Of a DNA stretch of 13,307 bases, positions 6,546-12,965 are shown in pieces. The stretch is from Candidatus Elusimicrobium euhamitermitis (GTDB lineage Bacteria; Elusimicrobiota; Elusimicrobia; Elusimicrobiales; Elusimicrobiaceae): the NCBI GenBank assembly GCA_031254225.1, contig JAIRUU010000049.1, forward strand, positions 1 to 13,307. The letters run 5' to 3'. The notes under the pieces were generated by a model. It ran no database searches and was not told the DNA's origin. It was given only the letters and a program-made list of their open reading frames with translations. Position 1 is the first letter of the stretch; every line of letters begins with the position of its first letter. The translations under genes and the position numbers were made by a program.

Positions 6546-7946
6546 ATGAGTACGGGTGTGGTTACGCAGGTTATAGGACCGGTCATTGACGCGGAATTTA
6601 AGGAAGGCGAACTTCCCAAAATTAATAACGCGCTTGAAATAACTTTCGGCAAAAATAAAATTGTGGCGGAAGTGGCGCAGCAGACGGGGGACAACATTGT
6701 CCGCGCCGTCGCTCTTTCTCCTACGGACGGCCTTGCCCGCGGCGCGCAGGTTAAAGACACGGGGGACGTTTTGCGCGTGCCGGTCGGCGACGGCTGCCGC
6801 GGCAGACTGATGAATGTTTTAGGCGAGCCCATTGATTATGCGGGCGATATTAAAGCCGCGGAATTTATGCCCATTCACGCCAATCCGCCAAAGCTTGAGG
6901 AACAAAAAACCACGCCTGAGATTTTTGAAACCGGCATTAAAGTCGTTGACCTGCTGGCGCCTTATATGAAAGGCGGCAAGGTAGGGCTGTTCGGCGGCGC
7001 TGGCGTCGGAAAAACGGTTTTGATTATGGAGTTAATCAACAACGTCGCGCGCGAGCACAGCGGCAGTTCCGTTTTCGGCGGCGTGGGGGAAAGAAGCCGC
7101 GAGGGAAACGACCTTTGGCTTGACATGAAAGGCGCGGAACTTGCCGACGGGTCGTCGGTGCTGGATAAAACGGTTTTGGTTTTCGGCCAGATGAACGAGC
7201 CGCCGGGCGCGAGGGCAAAAGTCGCGCTTACAGCGCTCACGCAGGCTGAATATTTCAGGGATAAAAAAGGGCAGGACGTGCTGCTTTTCTTAGACAATAT
7301 TTTCCGCTACGTTTTGGCAAACTCTGAAGTGTCCGCGCTGCTGGGCCGCATGCCGTCGGCCGTCGGGTATCAGCCCACTTTAAATACCGAAATCGGTATG
7401 CTGCAGGAAAGAATTACGTCAACAAAAAAAGGCTCCATCACGTCCATACAGGCAGTCTACGTTCCGGCGGACGATTTGACTGACCCGGGCGTGGCCTCCA
7501 CGTTTACGCACCTGGACGCGACCACGGTTTTGGCGCGTTCTCTGGTTGAGCTCGGCATTTATCCGGCGGTGGACCCGCTGGAATCCACGTCAAGAATTTT
7601 GGACCCGAGGGTAATCGGACAAGAGCATTACGGAGTGGCGCAGGGCGTGAGAAAAATTTTGCAGAGGTATAAAGATTTGCAGGATATTATCGCTATTTTA
7701 GGCATTGACGAACTGAGCGACGAGGATAAAAAAATCGTGGCCCGCGCGCGCAGGATACAGAAATTTTTGTCCCAGCCGTTTTTTGTCGGCGAGAAATTTA
7801 CCGGCAGGCCTGGCAAATACGTCAAACTGGCGGACACTATAAAAGCTTTCAAAGGCTTGATTGACGGCGAGTATGATAATATTCCCGAACAGGCTTTCTT
7901 CATGTGCGGCGGAATAGAGGACGTTTTGGCTAAAGCGAAGGAATAG
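6546..7946 (+). CDS. atpD: ATP synthase F1 subunit beta (catalytic)
   Basis: This 466-residue, full-length protein carries the catalytic sites. The P-loop is GGAGVGKT at residues 150-157 (Lys156). Catalytic Glu182 lies in GVGERSREGNDLW, the Walker B strand is DVLLFLDNIFRY, and the DELSDED loop matches the DELSEED lever that pushes on gamma. The SALLGRMPSAVGYQPTL block is conserved, although the residues before it (YVLANSEV) differ from the common FTQAGSEV. The start follows GGAGG at 6534-6538 with seven bases of spacing. That site lies just past repeat copy B, so the gene keeps a clean initiation region. A 128-base gap containing a composite inverted repeat separates it from atpC. Confidence 0.97.
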   Translation: MSTGVVTQVIGPVIDAEFKEGELPKINNALEITFGKNKIVAEVAQQTGDNIVRAVALSPTDGLARGAQVKDTGDVLRVPVGDGCRGRLMNVLGEPIDYAGDIKAAEFMPIHANPPKLEEQKTTPEIFETGIKVVDLLAPYMKGGKVGLFGGAGVGKTVLIMELINNVAREHSGSSVFGGVGERSREGNDLWLDMKGAELADGSSVLDKTVLVFGQMNEPPGARAKVALTALTQAEYFRDKKGQDVLLFLDNIFRYVLANSEVSALLGRMPSAVGYQPTLNTEIGMLQERITSTKKGSITSIQAVYVPADDLTDPGVASTFTHLDATTVLARSLVELGIYPAVDPLESTSRILDPRVIGQEHYGVAQGVRKILQRYKDLQDIIAILGIDELSDEDKKIVARARRIQKFLSQPFFVGEKFTGRPGKYVKLADTIKAFKGLIDGEYDNIPEQAFFMCGGIEDVLAKAKE

Positions 7947-7960
7947 AGTTGTTATAAAAA

Positions 7961-8055
7961 AGTCATCCTGAGCCCTGAAAGGGCGTAAGGAACTACAATT
8001 ATTAACAAATTATAAAGGAAGATCCTAACGCCGCCTGCGGCGGCTCAGGATGACT
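7961..8055. repeat. Composite inverted repeat between atpD and atpC
   Basis: Perfect 14-bp terminal inverted arms (AGTCATCCTGAGCC at 7961-7974 and its complement at 8042-8055) enclose an AT-rich centre. Each arm carries its own small hairpin: GCCCT/AGGGC with a GAA loop at 7972-7984, and GCCGCC/GGCGGC with a TGC loop at 8030-8044. Beyond these, a GCGTAAGGA-type block is matched in inverted orientation by a GGCGTTAGGA-type block. The arms are thus longer imperfect copies of one unit with different hairpins. It resembles the TCATCCTGAGC-type palindromic repeats seen in many bacterial genomes and shows no similarity to the repeat at 4304 or 6320. Confidence 0.8.
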
Positions 8056-8074
8056 CTTAGGACGGAATTTTATA

Positions 8075-8500
8075 ATGTCTGACAAAAAATTAAATTTATC
8101 TATTTTATCTCCCGAGAAGCCCGTTGTGCAAAACAAGGCCGTGGATTTTGTGGCCCTGCCGGCCTACCGCGGAGAGATGGGTATTTTGCCCGGCCACGCA
8201 AAGGCCGTTGTCCAGCTTTCCGCCGGAATTTTGCATTATAACGATAACGGCGAGAACAACGAGTTTGCCATATTCGGCGGGTTTGCGGAAATTTTTAAGG
8301 ACGACGTTTTTGTTTTCGCGGAAGAAGCCGCGCTGGAAAGCGAAATTGATTTGGAAGAAGAAAAGCAAAAAGCGGCCAAAGCAAAAGCGTCTCTTTCCGG
8401 CAAAGGCGCGGACATAAATATTGAACTCGCGGAAATTGAACTAAAGGCCGCGCTTCTTAAAATGAAACTTAAAAACCGCGGCAACAGAACTGCCGGCTGA
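8075..8500 (+). CDS. atpC: ATP synthase F1 subunit epsilon
   Basis: This 141-residue protein sits at the foot of the central stalk and can inhibit ATP hydrolysis. The N-terminal beta-sandwich has the family strands LNLSILSPEKPV, FVALPAYRGEMGILPGHA and a FAIFGGFAEIF segment. The C-terminal part (about residues 90-141) is Lys/Glu/Ala-rich and helical, as expected for the regulatory helices. The ribosome binding site is weak (AGGACGGA at 8059-8066), just after the repeat ending at 8055. Expression may therefore rely on read-through coupling within the operon. It is the last atp gene; a bidirectional terminator follows. Confidence 0.93.
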   Translation: MSDKKLNLSILSPEKPVVQNKAVDFVALPAYRGEMGILPGHAKAVVQLSAGILHYNDNGENNEFAIFGGFAEIFKDDVFVFAEEAALESEIDLEEEKQKAAKAKASLSGKGADINIELAEIELKAALLKMKLKNRGNRTAG

Positions 8501-8525
8501 CAATTATTATTTTTTTAGGTTGTAA

Positions 8526-8558
8526 AAAAATCCCCGCGGGTTATCCTCGGGGATTTTT
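8526..8558. terminator. Bidirectional terminator between atpC and the convergent TPR gene
   Basis: An 11-bp perfect stem (AAAAATCCCCG at 8526-8536 with 8548-8558) has an 11-base loop. The T run on one arm serves the atp operon, and the A run on the other arm becomes a T run on the - strand for the operon ending at 8631. The 72 bases from 8559 to 8630 hold nothing else recognisable. Confidence 0.85.
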
Positions 8559-8630
8559 AAATTGCGGAGCGCGTGTTTAAAACCGGCATATACGGCCTTC
8601 TAAAGCGCTTTTTATAAAACGGATTTTTTA

Positions 8631-9821
8631 TCAAACCGGCGGCAGCGGGCCGATTTCGGTTTCTTTGGTGAACGGGGTTTTTATATATTTTTTGGCTTCT
8701 TCGTCTATTTCCCAGCTGCGCGGCAGAGACGTAATCAGTTTGTAGATTTTTACCGCTTCGTCGCGGCGGCCAAGCGCGTCGTAACTCTGGCCCAGGCGCA
8801 GCAGATTCCAGACGGCCCAGCGCGTGGTTTCGGTATTGTCAAAAGATTTTTCCTTGGCTTCCTCCAAAGTTTTCTCCGCGGCCTCAAAATCCCCTTTGGA
8901 CATAAGCGCCGTCGCTATCGCCGTGTAAGAACGCGGAATGTACATTTCGGTATAAAAAGGTTCTTTGTCTATGCGGCTTAAAAAAACGCGCCCGCCGTCA
9001 AGCACGGCGTCATAATTTTTATTTTCATATTCCGCTATGATTTTGACAAAACGCATAAGCGGGTTGGCGGGATATTTGCCGGACACTTCGTTTATATATT
9101 GCAGCGCCAGCGGCGGATTATAATATTTTGAAATTCTGTTAAGATAAATTTCAACAAGCAGCAGTTTGGAGGAGTCCCTTGTAAAGTTCCCTTTTTCGCG
9201 GGATATATTTAAGTACTCTATTCCTTTGGTTTGGTCCCCTTTCATGGAAACTATTTTTGCGAGGATTTTTACGACGGACGGCAAAGTCCCCGCGTAATAC
9301 TCGTACATGCCTAAACCGAAATACGCGTCGTAAAATTCGGGGTCGGCCGCAAGCGCGTCCCGCATATAACCTATTCCTTTGCGGCCGGAAAAATACGCGC
9401 TTATCCAGCTTTTATTGTTCATTGCAAAAAGGCTTTTAATTCCGTACGCGCCGCCGAGGGCCATGAACGCCGCCGGATCATCCGGGTGCGTTTTGAGCCA
9501 GGTTTTTACGCCATCCATGGACGAAGACAAAACGTCCTCAAAAATTTTTTTCTGCTCGTCGCTGCTTTTTTCATAGACGTATTCATATCTGCCCCACGCT
9601 ATTAACATGTTGCCGAAGTGAGCGTACGGGTGATTCGGATATTTTTGGAAAGCCATGTCTATGTTTTGCTGCGCGGTTTTAAAATCAAGATTATATACGG
9701 CCTCAATGCCCGCCGCGCCGTATCTCATAACGTCGGCCTGCATTTGTTTGTCGTCGGTTTCCGCCGCGCGCGCGGCAAGAGAGAAAGTAAGAACAGCGGT
9801 TAAAATCAGAATTTTTTTCAT
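8631..9821 (-). CDS. Exported TPR-repeat protein, function unknown
   Basis: This 396-residue protein has a Sec signal peptide (MKK, a hydrophobic core, and predicted cleavage after ARA at residue 19), so it is periplasmic or outer-membrane facing. Helical tetratricopeptide-like pairs run through the mature part, for example around YNLDFKTAQQNIDMAFQKYP, DPEFYDAYFGLGMYEYYAG, GDFEAAEKTLEEA and LGQSYDALGRRDEAVKIYK. The middle segment (GLGMYEYYAG, then LPSVVKILAKI, then GDQTKGIEYL) recalls the pattern of the eukaryotic TTC39/IML2 family, which is an inference by eye. The start overlaps the serS stop in an ATGA (9818-9821) and has no visible Shine-Dalgarno sequence, so translation is probably coupled to serS. 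It is the last gene of the four-gene operon. A specific role cannot be named. Confidence 0.8.
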   Translation of the reverse strand: MKKILILTAVLTFSLAARAAETDDKQMQADVMRYGAAGIEAVYNLDFKTAQQNIDMAFQKYPNHPYAHFGNMLIAWGRYEYVYEKSSDEQKKIFEDVLSSSMDGVKTWLKTHPDDPAAFMALGGAYGIKSLFAMNNKSWISAYFSGRKGIGYMRDALAADPEFYDAYFGLGMYEYYAGTLPSVVKILAKIVSMKGDQTKGIEYLNISREKGNFTRDSSKLLLVEIYLNRISKYYNPPLALQYINEVSGKYPANPLMRFVKIIAEYENKNYDAVLDGGRVFLSRIDKEPFYTEMYIPRSYTAIATALMSKGDFEAAEKTLEEAKEKSFDNTETTRWAVWNLLRLGQSYDALGRRDEAVKIYKLITSLPRSWEIDEEAKKYIKTPFTKETEIGPLPPV

Positions 9822-11098
9822 TTTGAGGTAATCTTGTCTTTGCCGAAATACGGGACTAAAGCCGGCGGAACCAGGACCGAACCGTCCGACGTCTGGCAGT
9901 TTTCTAAAATAGCCGCCAGCGTGCGGCCCACGGCCACGCCGCTGCCGTTTAACGTGTGTACAAACTCCGGTTTTCCGTTTTCCGTTTTGCAGCGCAGGTT
10001 CATGCGGCGGGCCTGGAAATCCGTGCAGTCAGAGCACGAAGAAATTTCGCGGTACTTATTTTCAGACGGCATCCACACTTCAATATCATAAGTTTTTGCG
10101 GAAGAAAAACCCATGTCGCCGGTGCAAAGCAGGACGGTGCGGTACGCCAGGCCCAGGCCGCTCAAAACAGCCTCCGCGTTTGCCGTCATAATTTCAAGAC
10201 ATTCAAAAGATTTTTGCCGGTCCGAAATCATTACAAGTTCCACTTTGTCAAACTGGTGGTTGCGTATCAGTCCGCGCGTGTCTTTGCCGTAAGCGCCGCT
10301 TTCTTTGCGGAAGCACGGCGTGCAGGCAACGTATTTTAACGGCAGAGACTCTGCCGGTAAAATTTTGCCGCGGTTTAAATTTGTCAGCGGAATTTCCGCG
10401 GTGGAAATTAAAAATTGTTTGGGCTCGCCTTCCAGCGCGTACATATCTTCGCGGAATTTGGGCAGCTGGCCGGTGCCGACCAGAATGTTTTCGTTCACCA
10501 CGGCCGGCGGCGCAATTTCCGTATAACCGTTTTTGGCGTGCATGTCCAGCATATAATTTATGAGCGCGCGTTCAAGCTTTGCGCCGTCCCCGCGCAAAAG
10601 AGAAAAACGGCTGCCGGACAACGTTGCCGCGGTTTCAAAATCCAAAATGCCCAGCTTTTCTCCGACGGCGTGATGGTCCAGCGGTTTAAAATTAAAATTC
10701 GGTACCGCGCCGACGCGGCGCACTTCTTTATTTTCCGTCTCGTTTTTGCCGGCGGGCACGGTTGTGTGCGGCAGATTGGGAATATTGAGCAGCAGGTTTT
10801 CAATTTTTTTCTTAAATTCTTCAAGAGAAGTTTCTTTTTCGGCCATTTCGTTTTTCATGTCCGTAACTTCCGCCATGATTTTTTCCGCTTCGGCCGGTTT
10901 GTCCCGCCGCAAAACGCCGACGTGTTTTGAAAGCTCGTTTCTTTTTGAACGCAGTTCTTCCGCGCGGGCAAGTATTTTTTTATATTCGGCGTTTAAGACC
11001 GCGGCCTGGTCAATCATAGCGCCATAAGAAGGGTCTCTCTGCGAAATTATTTTTTTTATCTCTTCCGCGTCCGCGGCTATTAATTTTATGTCTAACAT
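9818..11098 (-). CDS. serS: Seryl-tRNA synthetase
   Basis: This 426-residue class II enzyme charges tRNA-Ser with serine in the cytoplasm. The N-terminal part (about residues 30-105) is the charged, coiled-coil arm that reads the long variable arm of tRNA-Ser. The catalytic domain has STAEIPLTNL, motif 2 starting FRKESGAYGKDTRGLIRNHQ (Arg264) and motif 3 NGSGVAVGRTLAAILEN (Arg392), followed by the SDGSVLVPPALVPYFG end typical of bacterial SerRS. The length is normal. AGGAG at 11105-11109 lies before the ATG. The start directly abuts the stop of the small membrane protein gene upstream, and the stop overlaps the TPR gene, so serS is embedded in an envelope-gene operon. Confidence 0.96.
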   Translation of the reverse strand: MLDIKLIAADAEEIKKIISQRDPSYGAMIDQAAVLNAEYKKILARAEELRSKRNELSKHVGVLRRDKPAEAEKIMAEVTDMKNEMAEKETSLEEFKKKIENLLLNIPNLPHTTVPAGKNETENKEVRRVGAVPNFNFKPLDHHAVGEKLGILDFETAATLSGSRFSLLRGDGAKLERALINYMLDMHAKNGYTEIAPPAVVNENILVGTGQLPKFREDMYALEGEPKQFLISTAEIPLTNLNRGKILPAESLPLKYVACTPCFRKESGAYGKDTRGLIRNHQFDKVELVMISDRQKSFECLEIMTANAEAVLSGLGLAYRTVLLCTGDMGFSSAKTYDIEVWMPSENKYREISSCSDCTDFQARRMNLRCKTENGKPEFVHTLNGSGVAVGRTLAAILENCQTSDGSVLVPPALVPYFGKDKITSK

Positions 11099-11326
11099 TT
11101 ATTTCTCCTGATTCTGCGGCGGCATGAGCGGCAGGGGTTTGGGTTTCGGGAAATATTTTTTAAGAGGCTCCGCGGTTTTTACGGCGGACTCAAACGCAAA
11201 ATCCGCAACCACTTTAAAGTTGGGCGGGGCAAAAGAAGTCTCGCTTATCGTAAACAAAAGCGCGGCAAGCACAAACAGCAGCAAGACCGCTTTTATCAAA
11301 CCGCCTAAAAAATTTATTACTTTCAT
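11099..11326 (-). CDS. Small single-span membrane protein, function unknown
   Basis: This 75-residue protein has one predicted membrane helix near the N terminus (about residues 9-27, GLIKAVLLLFVLAALLF). A polar stretch follows, and the tail is rich in Pro and Lys (KPKPLPLMPPQNQEK). The helix may instead be an uncleaved signal anchor placing the tail in the periplasm. No family is recognised. The start overlaps the stop of the lipoprotein gene (ATGA at 11323-11326), and the stop directly precedes the serS ATG. That tight packing on both sides, plus a sensible membrane protein composition, is the main reason to accept it as a gene. It may work with the lipoprotein, but nothing in the sequence proves this. 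Confidence 0.65.
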   Translation of the reverse strand: MKVINFLGGLIKAVLLLFVLAALLFTISETSFAPPNFKVVADFAFESAVKTAEPLKKYFPKPKPLPLMPPQNQEK

Positions 11327-11997
11327 TTTTGAAGTCTTTTGATATCTTTGGCAAGTTTTTTGACAAGCCGCCTGGCCACGGTATCCACCGCGGAGAGGGA
11401 GCTGTAATCAGACCCCGTGTCCGTGCCTATCCACACAATTTCCGCGGTCTGCACGTCCACAAGTTTTGCTATCACGCCCACCTGCGCGGATGTTGTGACT
11501 TCCGTCGGGCTGACATCCCTCTGGCTGCTGACCGTGCGGCCTACCGGAACGGAGGTTTGTATAATTTTACCGTCCGGCCCCATAGCGTTCTGCACGCTGA
11601 AAACGGGCGTGCTCTGGAAATTGCGCGTTTCAACCATGGCAAGCGTGGTTTTGGCGGGAATATAAGAAGTAATTTCGCCCATCAAAAGCACGTCAACGCC
11701 TAAAATTTTGCCTATTAGTTTTGTCGTTTCCGGCGACATATAGCCGGTGACGGACATATTCTGCTCGGCCAGCACCTGCTCTATTCTGGCGCGTTCAACG
11801 ACGGTAAACCCGTTTTGTATGAGATATTTGGCGAACATATTTTCCGCGCCCTGTAAGCCGCGCGGCGGAGAGTCAAACGCCAGTATGCCTATGCGTTTGA
11901 CATTATTAAAATCATAGTCCCTGCTTATAGCCGTTTTGGGCGCGCATGAAAACAATAAAAACGCGGCCGCAAACGTTATATAAATAGTTTTTCTCAT
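11323..11997 (-). CDS. CsgG-like outer-membrane lipoprotein
   Basis: This 224-residue lipoprotein has a signal sequence ending in the lipobox LFSC, so Cys18 would be lipidated. The mature part follows the CsgG-family pattern: RIGILAFDSPP strand, AKYLIQNGFTVVERARIEQVL (a helix-strand-helix, given here as FTVVERARIEQVLAEQ), GKILGVDVLLMGEITSY, a middle block with VGVIAKLVDVQTAEIVW, and a C-terminal helix. CsgG in curli systems is a secretion pore. Many stand-alone relatives exist whose role is unknown, and no other curli gene is visible here. The region around residues 125-160 is polar and could form surface loops or part of a beta-barrel. It heads the four-gene operon, divergent from the outer-membrane barrel gene at 12045. 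There is no Shine-Dalgarno sequence before the ATG. Confidence 0.8.
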   Translation of the reverse strand: MRKTIYITFAAAFLLFSCAPKTAISRDYDFNNVKRIGILAFDSPPRGLQGAENMFAKYLIQNGFTVVERARIEQVLAEQNMSVTGYMSPETTKLIGKILGVDVLLMGEITSYIPAKTTLAMVETRNFQSTPVFSVQNAMGPDGKIIQTSVPVGRTVSSQRDVSPTEVTTSAQVGVIAKLVDVQTAEIVWIGTDTGSDYSSLSAVDTVARRLVKKLAKDIKRLQK

Positions 11998-12003
11998 ATT
12001 GTA

Positions 12004-12017
12004 TTATTATATAATAA
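12004..12017. promoter_or_regulatory. Divergent promoter core with overlapping -10 boxes
   Basis: TTATTATATAATAA is a perfect 14-base palindrome. It contains TATAAT on the + strand (12010-12015) and on the - strand (12011 down to 12006). Neither strand shows a good -35 at the usual distance. The - strand box lies only 8 bases from the lipoprotein ATG (11997), so that transcript would be leaderless or nearly so. The + strand transcript would start near 12022 and carry the strong GGAGGAGGG site. Promoter activity is inferred from position and match. Confidence 0.6.
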
Positions 12018-12030
12018 AGCGACAGATTTT

Positions 12031-12039
12031 GGAGGAGGG
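12031..12039 (+). promoter_or_regulatory. Strong ribosome binding site of the beta-barrel gene
   Basis: GGAGGAGGG, five bases before the ATG at 12045, is the strongest Shine-Dalgarno sequence in the window. It contrasts with the absence of any such site for the divergent lipoprotein gene. This fits the high expression typical of outer-membrane proteins. Confidence 0.8.
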
Positions 12040-12044
12040 ATAAA

Positions 12045-12626
12045 ATGAAAAAATTATTGGCGGGGGTATTTATATTTATGGCGGCCGCTGCGTATGCCGG
12101 CATAGATTACGGGCTGGAAGCGGGGCAGACCAGAATAGGAGTTTACGGCGGCATGAGCGTGCCGCAGGATTGGGATTGGACGGCTGGCGGAGTTTCCCCG
12201 GGCAGGACCGGCCCTATGTTCGGCGCGGAACTTGTCAGAAATATTGTGCCGCCGCTTTCCATAGGCATTGATATAAATTATGCTTCTTACGGCAAAGAAA
12301 GCAGCGCGGCTGCGGCCGTTAACTCAAGAGTTTTCGGCGGGCACGTTACCGGCAGGCTGAATTTATTTCCGGAAATGCCAACTAGGATTTATATACCCGT
12401 TGCTGCCGGAATAAGCGACTTTCAGTCTAATACTGACGGCGCAGGCAGCGCGGGGGAAACCGGATTCTCGTTTTTTACCGGCGCCGGCGTGGAGTTTGAC
12501 TTGGGGCCGGAGTGGACGCTCGGACTTGAAGGCAGATATTTTTATATGCCCATTGACAGAGATAAATTCGGCGACGATAAATTTACGTCTATAAGTCTGC
12601 TCTTAAAACTCGGCGCAAGGTTTTAG
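12045..12626 (+). CDS. Small outer-membrane beta-barrel protein
   Basis: This 193-residue protein has a clear signal peptide (cleavage predicted after AYA, residue 18). The mature sequence is made of alternating hydrophobic/polar strands such as RIGVYGGMSV, PPLSIGIDINYASYG, GGHVTGRLNLF, RIYIPVAAGI, WTLGLEGRYFYM and ISLLLKLGARF. It ends in Phe, the usual outer-membrane insertion signal. The size and a predicted eight strands fit the OmpA-like/OMP beta-barrel group (Pfam OMP_b-brl type). There is no periplasmic peptidoglycan-binding domain. Such proteins may be structural or serve as receptors; no substrate can be read from the sequence. It is a single-gene unit with its own promoter region and a strong terminator, divergent from the lipoprotein operon. 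Confidence 0.85.
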   Translation: MKKLLAGVFIFMAAAAYAGIDYGLEAGQTRIGVYGGMSVPQDWDWTAGGVSPGRTGPMFGAELVRNIVPPLSIGIDINYASYGKESSAAAAVNSRVFGGHVTGRLNLFPEMPTRIYIPVAAGISDFQSNTDGAGSAGETGFSFFTGAGVEFDLGPEWTLGLEGRYFYMPIDRDKFGDDKFTSISLLLKLGARF

Positions 12627-12639
12627 TAAAAACCGTATG

Positions 12640-12672
12640 AAACCCCGCGGGCGCAAACCCGCGGGGTTTTTT
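12640..12672 (+). terminator. Strong rho-independent terminator after the beta-barrel gene
   Basis: A perfect 12-bp stem (AAACCCCGCGGG at 12640-12651 with 12658-12669) with loop CGCAAA is followed by TTTTTTG and further Ts. It starts 13 bases after the stop and isolates the barrel gene from the tRNA-tuf unit. Confidence 0.93.
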
Positions 12673-12689
12673 GTTTTTTTAAATTTTTG

Positions 12690-12695
12690 TATAAT
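12690..12695 (+). promoter_or_regulatory. Predicted -10 box of the tRNA-Gly/tRNA-Thr/tuf unit
   Basis: A perfect TATAAT is preceded directly by TTG, 16 bases before the tRNA-Gly 5' end, so initiation near 12702 would give a short 5' leader. No good -35 is visible; the upstream sequence is a T-rich tract that might act as an UP-like element. It is the only convincing -10 before tuf in this window, so the tRNAs and tuf may share it. Confidence 0.55.
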
Positions 12696-12711
12696 TGTAA
12701 AGACGTCCTTT

Positions 12712-12782
12712 GCGGGCGTAGTTCAATGGCAGAACCTCAGTTTTCCAAACTGATGACGTGGGTTCGATTCCCATCGCCCGCT
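12712..12782 (+). tRNA. tRNA-Gly (anticodon UCC)
   Basis: A complete cloverleaf: acceptor GCGGGCG (12712-12718) pairs with CGCCCGC (12775-12781). The D arm is GTTC/GAAC, the anticodon stem TCAGT/ACTGA holds loop TTTCCAA, giving anticodon UCC (reads GGA), and the T arm is GTGGG/CCCAT with loop TTCGATT. CCA is not encoded; T12782 is the discriminator. The same Gly(UCC)-Thr(GGU)-tuf order occurs in the E. coli tufB operon (glyT, thrT, tufB). Its 3' half is duplicated downstream. Confidence 0.97.
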
Positions 12783-12783
12783 T
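12766..12783. repeat. 18-base direct repeat, copy 1 (tRNA-Gly 3' end)
   Basis: GATTCCCATCGCCCGCTT, spanning the T loop to just past the acceptor stem of tRNA-Gly, occurs again without mismatch at 12942-12959, 176 bases downstream. The pair resembles the flanking repeats of an insertion at a tRNA 3' end. Confidence 0.9.
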
Positions 12784-12941
12784 TTGAAAAAAGCGGCGAA
12801 GCAACGCAAACTGCTTTGCGTTGCGTTGGGAAGCGAAAGACCGGAGCGATGTTTTTGTTTGTATTTTGCTTTGCAAAATACAAGGCAAAAACCGCGAGGT
12901 CCGGCCCGTAGGAAAATTTCGTCAGAAATTTTACCGGAGGG

Positions 12942-12959
12942 GATTCCCATCGCCCGCTT
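12942..12959. repeat. 18-base direct repeat, copy 2 (tRNA-Gly 3' end fragment)
   Basis: This is identical to 12766-12783 but not preceded by the rest of a tRNA; the upstream bases (TTACCGGAGG) are unrelated to the tRNA body. It is a fragment, not a second tRNA gene. Confidence 0.9.
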
Positions 12960-12965
12960 AACTAC

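Noticed and set aside
10415..10930. 171-codon + strand frame opposite serS
   Set aside because: Antisense shadow rich in Phe and Arg/His. serS on the other strand is intact and fully explained.
12679..12950. Several 65-80 codon frames across tRNA-Gly and its spacer, with IEPTSSVWKTEVLPLNYA-like peptides
   Set aside because: These are the well-known false frames produced by translating tRNA genes and their repeats; they lack ribosome binding sites.
12942..12959. Second tRNA-Gly gene
   Set aside because: Only the T-loop/acceptor part is present; no D arm or anticodon arm precedes it.
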